This document shows positions 21,456 to 32,600 of a stretch of DNA of 64,000 nt, piece after piece. The stretch lies in assembly GCF_947507565.1 (NCBI RefSeq), contig NC_089194.1:620001-684000 (forward strand), in the 5' to 3' direction. The notes below the pieces were generated by a model. That model was not told where the DNA came from. It did no database searches and worked only from the letters and a program-made list of their open reading frames with translations. The DNA comes from Oscarella lobularis. Taxonomy: Eukaryota > Porifera > Homoscleromorpha > Homosclerophorida > Oscarellidae. How positions within the stretch are numbered: the stretch's first letter is position 1; each line of letters opens with the position of its first letter. The position numbers were made by a program, and so were the translations under genes.

Positions 21456-23515
21456 CTGTTCGAAAAAAGTCGAGTTACCAGCTTTTCGATTGCTTTTCAC
21501 CCACCTCAGAAGATGCATTTAGTTACCAAAATGTAAAAGTGTTGCGTAAAAGGCGATAATTTCCAGTCGCTTCTCTACTTCTTTAGCGACGAGCCACGGA
21601 CGCCCGCGCGACCGGCGTCATCATCGACTTAGCGTCGAGTAGCTTTGTCTGAAACGTATTGTTTTTTTAGTGAAATACTGTACGAGCTTAGCGCAAGTTG
21701 AGAGCGCGAACTTGAAGGTGGAGGCTACATTTGATTTCTTTTCAGTGACATATTTATCATTTTTGCATAGGAACATAGTGCTGAAATGGTAAAAGCTGTG
21801 ACATGTACAACGCACGTGCAGTCGTGCGAGTTCCTAAACAACATCAAATGAACTAAAAGAGACGTAGAATTTCTCCTAGGTATCTGTCTCTAGCTGTCGT
21901 GTATATTGCTTCAACTCATATTCGTGAGGTACTAGAGCATCAATGGAGTAAGTGCGACGGCGAGTAGAAGGGGGGAAAGCCAAAGGCATCTAAGGCGAGG
22001 AAGATCCTGAGGAAGGAATGTGAGCGCACCTCATCAATAATAATTTATTTATTCATTTTGTTGTCTTTTTATATTTCTATTGCATCTGCTTCTTGTGGCA
22101 GTTGTAGTACGTAGCAGTGACAAAGCACACACCTCGAAGTGAAACCGGAAATTGATTGAGACTAACTAGAGATATTCTTTGCTACGAAAGCCACATGAGA
22201 AAAGCTCCTATCTCAGTCCTGTTCAAAACCGAATCCAAAAAGGTAAATTTTTAAAGTCAATAGTAGTTATCGTTGACCATTGCTGTAGCAGCTCGTAAAT
22301 CCATTGGACCCAAAGAGACTATAAGGACGATTTCAAACACAGGGTGAGAATCTATTCAAATATGTTTATTTGTGTACTCATTTCTTCTCAGGACCTCTGG
22401 GCAAACCATTTCCAACTTCCAGAGTCATTGCTGTTCGGTACGTGACTCTCTTTTGGTAGGTAAGTTTAAATCGAACGGTTCTTTCTTAATTTGCGTAACC
22501 CCTAGTTGTCATTGCTTTGTAATCTCGTATGTCAATATGTGTTTAACGCGTTTCCTTTTTATTTACGTTGCGTTCAGTATATTGCTTCACTTGCTAATGA
22601 CGACATTCTATGTGAGCGTCAGTAGTTTGGGGCTGGAACGCCTGCTGTCTGTTCGCAGTTGCAAGTAAAATTCAAACTGATCTTTTTTTCTCCGCCGTTG
22701 CTCACAAATTTTGATCTCTGTCTAGGTACACCTTGGGAACTTTATCGCATCAGAACTCTTCTATTTCGTCTGAGCTTTGTCGAGAAATGAAAAGGTTCTC
22801 TCTTGCGTACAACAGCCTAAAATAATCCGGATGGTGTCGTCAATATGACGACACTTCGGAGAACTGAGACTCATCGCGCAGCGTTTTTCGAGATACTTGC
22901 GCTGCACGGACGAGTGTAAGATTATCTCCCTATGTAATACAGGGCTAATACTGATGTACCTCTTTCTAGAAGGCATATGCTGTTGTCTCCAGTAGTATTT
23001 CTTTTATGTTCTGGAACAGCCTTATCAGTGAGCCCTGTCAGTGAGCCAAGTCTCCGTTTATATCCGCTTCGCTGCAGCGCTCAGCCAGAAGACATTCAAC
23101 CGTTGTGATAAGGTTTGTAGACCCTTTTACGTTCTCGGATACTCCACACCATGCCTAAAAGGGTCTGCGAACGCTTGGCCGCCCACGCGTCGTAGAGTCG
23201 TAATGTGATTTGTTGATTATCTTTGTTAGATTCGCGTAAATAAGCGTCAGCTATTTAGACGTGGAAGTTCTGTGACAAAAAGATTAAAATTATGAAGACT
23301 TGTGCTGTTCAAGGTGTTTGATTCTTTGTTCAAACCAGGAGAAGCCGCTAATCAACACGTGAGATCCTATGTGGGAGATGCGTGCCCCGCCCTAAATTCA
23401 TCAGCATATACTTTTCTTCGCGTCCTTCCTTGCCTAAATCTCAACTCTCCAGACTTGTAATACCAAGCTACTCACCGGGGGTTCGAAGGCCTCGCGTGAA
23501 GAAACCAAGCAAAAC
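21456..23515. other. Long stretch without a recognised gene
   Basis: Possible short exons lie on the plus strand at 22190-22440 (words RKSIGPKETIRTISN and LGKPFPTSRVIAVR, with GTAAAT, GTGAGA and GTACGT donors and CAG acceptors), but splice phases do not agree and no family is recognised. The last 300 bp should contain the promoter of the A2M-like gene. The rest is unassigned. Confidence 0.3.
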
Positions 23516-25035
23516 ATGTTGGCGAAGTTGTGTGCTCTTTCTTTTCTTGTTACAGCAGCTATTGGGAATGTGTGGTAAGCGTCTTCGCCGCTTGTCGTGC
23601 CATCTTCTAAGGATAGATTTTCCTGTTTCCTTGTCCCCCGAAGTACGTCGTCCTTTTTCCCGAAGTTTTGCAAGTTGGAATTGAGCAGACGATAGCAGTT
23701 TCGGTCTTTGGCGAGCGGGCTCTCCCAATCAAAGTTCAAATCGAAACGTTGGACGGCTTTGTCATAAACGGATCAAATTTCGTCATTGTAGCCAAAGGCA
23801 CTAAAGAGTTCAAGCTCAGAGTAAACAGAGGAGTTCTAATATGACGGCTTAAGATCCTTTTTCCTTCAGATTCCTTGCATGAACGTCACCGAACCGAGCG
23901 AGGGAGGGACACGTTACGCCTGCGTCAAGGTTATCACTAATCTTCCCAAGTGCCCTACAAATGAGAGACGACGCGTGGTGCTGAGCTTCAAATCAATGTC
24001 AGTTTTTGTACAGACTGACAAACCTGTCTACAGAAGAGACGATGAGGGTACAAATCGTCCTGTAAGCTGTTTTTCTACATGCACAACTGTCTGTTTTAGT
24101 GAGAATTCTCGTTGCTGCTCTAAAACCAGACCATACGCCTTTGGATAATGACACAGAGGTGCTGTTTAGCAAATGACTCTTAAGCCTCGCAGAGCTTTGT
24201 GCCTAAAACTAATGAAGCTCTGCTCTCTGAAGCTACCTCCAGTTGGTCCTAGTTTAATTTTTTCTTTCTTATTTTAGATTTTTTTTGACATCAAGGTAAG
24301 TTCACTTGACGGTAGAATGACCGTAGTATTTCACTAATATAAAACCTGAGCTTTTAGCTTTTCGTAAGCACTCATTGAATCTTGGGCATGTTCCTTTAGT
24401 TGGAAAGTGGGTTATTCGTGCTGAATATGGCTGCAAGGTTGGTTAAGTATTCTATGTATTGCGCAGAACTGAAGTACATAATTAGAATAGCGTGATTTCA
24501 AATTTTCAATTTCAAGTTGAAGACTTTGGTATGCTATGTTATGTTATATGGACTAATTATATTTTCCGTGACGTACTTTATTGTTAGTTTTGCCAAGATT
24601 TGAGGTTGTGATTACTCCACCTAGAGTTATTAGTCCGTTGTCTGACCACATCGACGTTGGAGTGAAATCCATATATTGCTCAATTTTCATATTCTAAACT
24701 AGTTTGTTTAGCACAATCTATTTCAGGTACACCTATGGAAAACCTGTTGTAGGCAGGCTCAACGTCACGTTAGGAGTAGCTGAGAGGAACTCCTCTTTGT
24801 TTCAAACATTTAAAACAGCGCTTTTTGAAATAACAAGCAACTTAAGCAGTTGGAAGGCTTTCACAATAATAAAAGGATATTGAGCTTAGGATAAAGGAAT
24901 AAAACAGCTGACCTTTCCAAATGACGGTTACGGAGTCTTTCCGGAGGGAAAGTTGCTTTACATCTATGCTGACGTACCGAAAGAGCTAGCTATATATTTG
25001 GGTCGCGGAAGGACAGAGCGAAAGTCTGGGTAGGT
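23516..25035 (+). pseudogene. Alpha-2-macroglobulin/complement C3-like gene, N-terminal part only
   Basis: The ATG at 23516 gives a signal peptide (MLAKLCALSFLVTAAIG) in a first exon. The next exon (about 23615-23825) reads PKYVVLFPEVLQVG and VFGERALPIKV, typical of macroglobulin domain MG1. The exon from about 23872 ends with SMSVFVQTDKPVYRRDD, the hallmark VQTDKPIY motif at the start of MG2. Later exons read VRILVAALKPDHTP, GKWVIRAEYGCK, LPRFEVVITPPRVISP, YTYGKPVVGRLNV and FPEGKLLYIYADVP. This is the A2M/C3/TEP order up to about MG3/MG4. The bait, thioester and receptor-binding domains are absent, and at 25030 the sequence passes directly into the RRM of PARP14-like copy 2. Full family members are secreted opsonins or protease traps. 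This one is truncated. Confidence 0.75.
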
Positions 25036-28000
25036 CCTTTGAAGTCAAACGCTACCCATAAGGAGCTGAAGGGGCTCTTCTCCTCTTACGAGTCGTCTAT
25101 CGAGAGCGTCGTAATACCTCGAAACGGAAACACGTCGAGAGGCTATGCCTTGATATTTTTTATGACGAAAAGACAGCTGTAGACGCTCAAAGAGCGCTGA
25201 ATGGTACGCTGTTCCTTGGGAACCCGATCGAAGTGAAGTATGAGCCCAAAAGTAAACGCATTCTCTGCTTGTCACTTTAGTTCTTCTCAGAATAGAAGGA
25301 ACTTTTTCAGGTGTGGCGAGCCCACCGACGTCCTCGAATAGGTTCTCAGAGCCGTCTTTTGGGAGGCAGTCACCGTTATGTCAATGTTTTTTAGTGAGCA
25401 TGGTATTGAATAAATGTTTTTTAGACTCTCAGAAGGTGGTGCGTGCGAGAAAAGCGTCACTCTTGCCAAGCTTGAAAACGATACTCTTTGGAAGTTAGTC
25501 ACGACACAGCTTATTGACCAAGTCTCCTCCAATTTTCCTCGCGTGAAGTTGCGCGGACGCGTTGTGGCGAGGGGTTTCGCTATTGACTTTCAAGGCAGGA
25601 AGTTTGACGTCGATAAGGCTGCTAAGTTTACTTGGAAAAAGCACGAAAGCGACTTCATACTTTACAATTGTTCTTATGGTAGCGGTGGATTCATAGAAAT
25701 TCTGAAGCGAGCAATTGACGATCGCATCCTCGATTTGGAAGCCTTGGCTTCGGAGGCTAAAGTAGAATGTACGTTGGTGGAACTGAATGAAAAGGAAGTG
25801 CATATTGAGGTAGCCTCTTTTTCTGACAACAGTATAGCCGCCTTTAAGCGAGCGCTGGACAGTTTTCTGTCTGATCAAGAGGCTTCAGTAACAGAGGAAT
25901 ACTCGGCTTCACAGCTGGAGCTGGAATTCCTGCGAAGGCGTCAATTTCGTAAGTTAGTCAAGCACGACTCGTTAGCTGTTGGAACATCAGAGCACGGCGT
26001 TGTTTTGACGGGCCCCACGTACGCAGTGCGTGCCTATTCGCAGAGAATCAAAGATCTTTTGCGAGGATTTGGGGAAGAAACCTTTGATGTGTCGTATCAA
26101 CCGAGGGCTTTCACTGCTGCAAAGGCAAAGTTTTACGCTATTCAGAAAGAGTATAGCTCGCCGGAGTGTTTTATTCACATTTTGCCACCTGATTCGGTGC
26201 CTAAGAAATCGGGAGTGACGCGCATCTCCCTTGCGGGCGTGTGCAAAAAGTCTCTGTTGGCTGCCAAGCAAAAGATCCTTAGCGTTCCTCGTCTGTTAGA
26301 TCGGTTTAGTCAAGCAGTCCAAATACCGTCGCTTAATCGGACTGGGTTTCTTGAGAAGCGAATTGAGCTAGAGAAACAGCTGGGCGTAGGATTAGACGTG
26401 AGACAGAAAGACGTTTTGGTCTATGCGACGTCTATTGATCAGTTCAAAAAAGCTGAAATTATGATAATGAAGGAGAGAAAGGAAGAGGAATTTGACATTC
26501 GGCGCTACCAAAGCGCTAACCCATCAGCCATGAAGACTCTTTGCTCCACTGCCTGGAGAAAGGTTGTTTACCTGTCCAAGTCATCCAAGGTGTTTTCAGA
26601 GCGAAATGAGGACAACAGTGCTATACTTGTACGCGGTCCGTCGCGTAACGTTTTGGCATTTCGCCTCGCCTTAGATTCATTTGTAGAAGATCTCGGAACG
26701 TCGATTTCTTCTAGGCCAAATGAAGCGCATCGTGACGTGTACAGGCACCGCAGTAATTTTGTGATGCAGACCCTCTGCACTACTTATTGGATGGCTGTCG
26801 TGAGGCGAGCTAAAGGCTTTTCAGTGTTTGCACAAAAAAGCCCCGATAATGAATCGATAAGAATAGTCAGAGGCTCGAAACTGAAGAAAGCTCAATTTCC
26901 AGCGGCTATCGCTAAATTTTGCAATTCTTTGGACACCTTGGCTGGCACTATTGAGGATAAATCCTCGAGCCGTGAAAGGTAGGCATGCATTGCACAATGC
27001 CCTTCGTCTCGCTCCCAGATCATTTTTTTGAGAGCTACCACTACATGTATATACTTTGCGTTTCTTTCCATTCTTCTTGCCTTTATAATCCCGTTTAGTA
27101 CTTAACCCCTTAAGTCTTTCACTGATATCTGAGGCATTGTGTTTTTACTTTTTCTCCGTAGTGATGAGCCGGGTGTCCTCTCTCAGGAATGTGAAAAATT
27201 TGTTTCCTTTCCTGGAGGCAAATTGATGTTGTCCTTGATGAAAGAAGACATCGTCGATTACGTGTGCACTCACTACTCGAAAGTCGCCGTTTCACTTGAG
27301 TGCGATGATTCCGTGCCAAAAGTTTCAGTGAAGTTTCGAGGAAACCAAAGCGATATTAATTTGGCAGTGAATTGGGCCAAAAAGCGGCGCAGCCGTTTTT
27401 CCTGGACCGATCACTCATTCAGCAGAGAAGAGACGTGCTGCCTTCGAAGTTGCATCAGCCGCAATATTCTTGATCTGGAGCAACTGGGAAAAGACGTTGG
27501 AGTCGCGTGCGACATGTCGAGACTTTCTGAAGGAATACTTAGCGTGGCTGCAATATCTCCTGCCGATCCCAGAGCATTTTGGACTGCAGTGGATCAATAT
27601 CTAGGAGACCATTTATCAGTAACGGCTGAGCAATTTTTAACCGATATGCAGCTTAGATTCCTAAAACGCCTTCGCTTTAATATGCCTTGGCTTGGATTTG
27701 GACAAGTCATGAGCACTGGTATTAAACTGCTCTCACCAAATGAAGAGAAAAAATGTCTGATTGTAAAGGGAACTCGAAGAGATGTGCAGATCGCCTTGAA
27801 AGAACTGGAGAAAGTTTTTAGTCGTTTTGAAAAAACTTCCTTTGACTTTTCATACCCGAAAGGATCACGTGGCGCTCTCTCGAGAGAATTTAACAACGTT
27901 CAAGAGAAGTTGACCAAGAATGATGTTCTTGTCTTTACATCGACTGCCATGGCTAAGGATAACGCATTTCAAGTTACCCTCGCCAGTTTCGGCGACTTAA

Positions 28001-30528
28001 CCTCGGCAAGAGGTACGCTTCTGGCGTTGTCCAAATCATTTCATAAGTTTCAGAAAACGATTCGTGTTCCGTCTGGTCTCCGTTCAATAGTCTTTGAACA
28101 AGCACAGGAGAGAAATTTACCGATAGGATTAGTCGATGAAAACTTTGTCATTTATGGGTCGTCATCCGAAGCCGTAGCGACGTCTCTAAAAGCGGTGTAT
28201 GAATTGTCGAGAAAAGCGCGTAGAGAGCGAATTTCACGAGAGAGGGAGACGCCTGATGACCATCGAGGAGACTGCAATCTGATGAGTAGTAACTCTAGCG
28301 AAAAACCGTCACCGGCGAAGCCGAGTTACGGCAGGAAGATCTGTCCTACAGATGAAGAAGCAAATCGTCGACCTTTGGTGTCAGGAATCACAAATCCTTC
28401 TGATAAGCGGAACGTCGGAGGGGAGTCGTCACTAGCGATTAGCATCTCTTCGAACACGTCCAGGAGAACGACGGCGCATTTAGAATCAGAAAATCCTACG
28501 GCTGCCGAGGTTTTATCAACGAAAACCGTTACGTTAAGATTGCACCAAAAGCAAGCGCCTACGCTAGATGCCTCCCCATCGCCTGTGACCGGCGAATTGA
28601 AACGGTGTGCAACAAGGAAATCAGAACTCCCCACATCGCGCAAACAAGAGACAGAATTTCAGCCTACGTCACCGCGTCTTCTAAAAGATATTCCTTTCAG
28701 CGGGTCCAAATTTCTTTCAATCTACCGCGGAAGTGTGGTATGTGAATGTGTCGACGTAATAGTCACGGCCACCAGAGGAGACCTCCTCCTCCAAACCGAC
28801 ATCGCTGCGGCTGGAGGACCCTCCATTGAGAAGGAATGCAGTAAGTACGTCAACGATCACGGCTACGTTGCAAGTGGAAATACCATAGCGACAGACAGCG
28901 GAAATCTAAAATGCAAACGCATTCTTCACGCTGTCGTTGCCGCGCTTGACACCCAAGCAGATCTAAGAGCGTGTTTGCGTCGATGCTTCGACGACGTTGA
29001 AGCGATGTCTGCTAGATCAATAGCTCTTCCTCTACTGTTCGACGACAGGAACTTGCCCATTGAAACCGGTTTTGCGGTTATGGTGGAAGAGATAAAATGT
29101 CGATTAGAAGGGGGAAGCTGTGTCAAAGTTGTTAGACTTGTCGACTCGAATCCTGGGTTGATTAGTATTACAGGAGCAGGGCCTTCTTCTTCCCAGTCTT
29201 CTGCAACACCTTTGAAAAATTTTGAATGGCGTTTCCTAGACGACAGCAATAAGTTTCAGCCTGTTGATGCTATCGTCAATGCCAAATTAGAGAAATGTTA
29301 CGCAGAGGCGAAGAAAAAGAACGAAATGCAAATTCAGGTATCTCCTTATGTTTACGACTTACATTTCGAGACGCAGAAGAACTTTGTTATGGAAAGAGTG
29401 CGACCCATTCGACGATGTGCTGTAAATTTGCCTGGGCCGACCGCTAGAGCCGAGTGGTATTTCGTAGACGACGTGGGCCAGCAGCAGACGTACGACGTCG
29501 CCTCGTCGTTCCGACTTGACAGCGCCTTCGACAGGAGCGCGCAATGGGTCGTCATTTCGATTGGTAGATTTTCCTACGAAATTGATCTTGTCGCAATGAC
29601 GCAGAAAAACACGACAACAGGAAAGAAGAGATATATTGTTCGGACGGGTTTAGCAGAGAGTTCCCTGCGTCCTAACCTTATTATTCGACCTCCACGCAAA
29701 GAAGCGAAAGAACGCGGATTTTCTCCATTCTTTAGGAAGATTTTTTCTACAAGCGAAACGAAGAGTTTTCGTATCTCTTCAGATACGGGCGTTGCTTTGA
29801 GTGGCGCCATTCGTGAAGCAGCGGAAAGGTGTGATGTGGAGATAAACTTTGTGACCGACGCTGGCAGCGACAGTGCCGAGGTGCAGCTGAAAGGCATCAA
29901 ATCATACGTGCAAAGTGCGTACGAAACGATTCAGGTAAGTTTTAGTAGATTTTTCGACGTTATTCTGCTCTATGTATTGATACATATTGCATTTTTTCCT
30001 AGGATACGATAATTGCTTACCAGAGCAAAGGCATTTTAGACTGTCCACCGGAGTGGGAGCATCAGACGGAAGAGGTCGAGCTGAAGTTAGCCCACAGTCA
30101 CTCTTTTGAGGCTCTCAAAGTCGAGAAACTGATGAAAGAGTCAATGCCCACGGTATGCGACACATTCTGCATGACTAGTAATCTGCTTCAGGACGATTTT
30201 CATTTTTAGATTAGAGTTACAAGAATTGAAAGGATTCAGAATCGGCGCCAATGGGAAAGGCACCAGCTGCAGCAGAAGCACGTGTGGCGCAGCAACGGTG
30301 GTGTCATCAATGCAATGGAGCTCTTTCACGGTACACGAAACACAGATCCATCTCTAATTTATAAAGGAGCCGAGGGCTTTGATATTCGTCTAAGTCGTTC
30401 TGGTATGTGGGGTCAAGGAAACTACTTTGCAGCACATGCATCGTACTCACATGGTTACGCTTATTGCTTGCCTAATGGATGTAAACAGATGTTTCTGGTC
30501 CGAGTACTGACTAGGCTCGAGGGTCCAG

Positions 30529-31521
30529 CTAGCCTCGATACTCCAGACCCTCGCGCGTTAAGGGGGGTGTGGTTGGCGAGAGGGTCTGGAGTATCGAGGC
30601 TAGCAGGGGGGGTTGATCGTTAGCGCACTAGGCAGCCACGCCCTTTCTAAAAGTTCGTTTTTCTGCGCTTCACGATTCTTTCTGTGCCACCTAAACATAA
30701 TGGTAAGTTTCTTTGGCCAATAGAAATGGTTCAAGATTAATTCCAATGCTTGCGTGCGCTTTTTGCGGGACTTCGTCGTCCGTGTCTAAAACAGCTCTGT
30801 GACCTTCGTTGCGTTTTGCTATGAGATTTTGGTCCATCGCAATCTTTGCTTTAGGCTTCCATAAGGCCTGCCATAGCTCGTGGCGCCGAATTTGCTCTGT
30901 CCTTTACGAACATTCGATCCGCTTTAGGCGATGGCCTCAGCAAATGCTCTAAGCCGTGTTCGTTAGGCCAGCCCTGAGTGAGAGTGTCGCAGAGAGCTTA
31001 AGATCTTCCTCCTGCATCCAGGGCTTCCAAGCAAATTGTCTCTTTCTAAGTTCTTTGACGGGGCGTGGTACGTCTCGAAGCTGCCTTGTAGCGCTTTCCG
31101 CAGTTTGACGCCGTTGTTTGGAAGACAGGGTGAAGCCGGTAGGCGTTAGTTCTACGCGATTACGCTTCATCCGCGCGACTCTAGCGGCAACCTGAGCTTC
31201 GATAGATGCCATATCGCCTACATTCTGTATGAAAAATGCAAAAGGAAAGGCGCCACGAGTCACGGCGTAAAGCGTCATGGTATAACGAAGCTGAATTCTC
31301 ACGGAGATCTAAAAGCTTCAATGGAAATCGCGAGAACGGAGGCGTTTTTGCGGTTGGTTGTGTTCGATAGCAGACAAGTCTGTGGCCGACATCAGTGGCC
31401 ACCTTGTCGACAACGATCACATACACGCACTAAAAATGATAGGCGACTGCGGAAAAACGTTCGCTTTTGGACGAGGTTACCGAAGCCTAGTGCGCTAACG
31501 ATCAACCCCCCCTGCGAGGCT
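30529..31521. mobile_element. Middle hairpin insertion
   Basis: A short palindrome (arms CTAGCCTCGATACTCCAGA and its complement, 30529-30603) has 9-bp repeats AGGGTCCAG on both sides (30520-30528 and 31522-31530). This fits a roughly 73-bp mini-element placed in the outer element before the inner one arrived. Because the arms are short, an alternative is that it is simply part of the outer element. Confidence 0.55.
30604..31514. mobile_element. Inner DNA transposon, 911 bp
   Basis: Terminal inverted repeats of about 30 bp begin CAGGGGGGGTTGATCGTTAG and end with the complement CTAACGATCAACCCCCCCTG. They are flanked by a perfect 9-bp repeat CGAGGCTAG (30595-30603, 31515-31523). A minus-strand frame of 117 residues (30949-31302) is basic and lacks a recognisable transposase motif, so the element is non-autonomous or carries an unknown protein. 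Confidence 0.9.
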
Positions 31522-31792
31522 AGGGTCCAGCCTGTGTTTGGTCCCGCGCGCGCTACGCACGGTCCCAAACATCAGGCTGGACCCTCGAGCCTAAGTACTG
31601 ACTGGAGACAGCGTTAAAATGGAGCCAGATCGCAACCTTCGTAGAGCACCGCTGAAAAATAAGCAGGGCAAATTTGGCGGTGTCGATATCGAATACGATT
31701 CGGTAACTGGCTTAGCCAATGGTTGCAAGGTTTTTGTCACGTATAAAAACGATAAGTCCTATCCACTCTATCTTATCACGTACCACGTTTAG

Positions 31793-32600
31793 GTACTAAT
31801 ACTCTTAGAAACTGATTTTTCTTGCTCTATGTATAATGTATTCTTGCTGGACTTTACTTGCAGTGACACCGTAATAAAATCTTTTACAGTTTTCTAAATG
31901 CAATGAATTTACGGGAATAATGCTTTAAAAATGCTAGGATACAGTCCACCGAAACCGGCATAATTTCGATTACCGCTTAGACTACCAAATATCGCAGAAT
32001 ATTATAAAAAGTAAAGATTAAATTCTAAGAACACCGCTATACGGAAAACCCTCGTTAATCCAGATGTCTTTTCTGTATACACCATGTACATTTATAAAAC
32101 GCGGTACATCCGGGAGACTTGAAATAATCACGCAGCTGCCACAGCGTGCAAATATTTGCGAAGCCAGCGAAATAGAGAGCATCGCGCTTGCTTTTCATAG
32201 GTCTCGCTGCGATGGAGAATGCTTTTCAGGTATAGGGATTGCGAATATCAAACTTTTTTTCCTTCGACCAAGACAGTAATTTTACCTTTAAACTACGAAC
32301 ACTATTAGCGGGCCCGCTAATTAGACCCTTAGTGGTTATTCTCATTCTAGCCCACCCTTCATCCACTCGTATATTAAGCCTAAAGCTAGATCTGTTTCAG
32401 GGCAATAATGCATTGCTAAAAATATTCCTGTTACTATTTGTATAATCAAACGCGCCCCTCTTGAAAAACGCCTCTATGCTTATCTGTCTCGCCCTTCCTT
32501 TCTCTGGAAATCGTTCACATGGTTTTCTCAAGCGATTTCGAGAGATCGGTTTGACCGGGGCCCCTTTAGGCTCAGAGCGACGACAGGATTCCTCTACCAT
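31793..32600. other. AT-rich spacer after the PARP gene
   Basis: It contains an AATAAA near 31873, likely for the PARP gene. No gene is recognised in the remainder. Short frames overlap on both strands. Confidence 0.3.

Larger units (their letters stand above)
30512..31593. mobile_element. Outer transposon in the PARP catalytic exon
   Basis: Terminal inverted repeats TAGGCTCGAGGGTCCAGC and GCTGGACCCTCGAGCCTA are flanked by a perfect 9-bp direct repeat AGTACTGAC (30503-30511 and 31594-31602). A 9-bp target duplication suggests a Mutator-like mechanism. The element's own sequence is short and palindromic; most of its length is the inner element. Confidence 0.9.
25033..31792 (+). pseudogene. 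PARP14-like ADP-ribosyltransferase, copy 2, catalytic exon split by transposons
   Basis: The domains run in order: RRM (25033-25253, KVWVGPLKSN; one T missing near 25160 breaks the frame); KH-like exon (25434-26979); exon 27163-29934 with more KH-like sequence, a serine-rich linker, a macro domain (about 28695-29170) and two WWE domains (29220-29390, 29446-29660); then the PARP catalytic exons (30004-31792). Catalytic landmarks are FHGTRN, GMWGQGNYFAAHASYS and PLYLITYHV; the last puts Leu where PARP1 has its catalytic Glu, as expected of a mono-ADP-ribosyltransferase. The macro-domain loop reads VIVTATRGD, without the usual Asn. A transposon nest (30512-31593) interrupts the last exon; flanking codons join in frame across one target-site copy. 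No start codon precedes the RRM, where the truncated A2M gene abuts. A polyadenylation signal lies near 31873. Confidence 0.85.

Noticed and set aside
28926-29249. Minus-strand frames across the macro/WWE exon
   Set aside because: Antisense to clear PARP domains, with no splice signals or recognised sequence.
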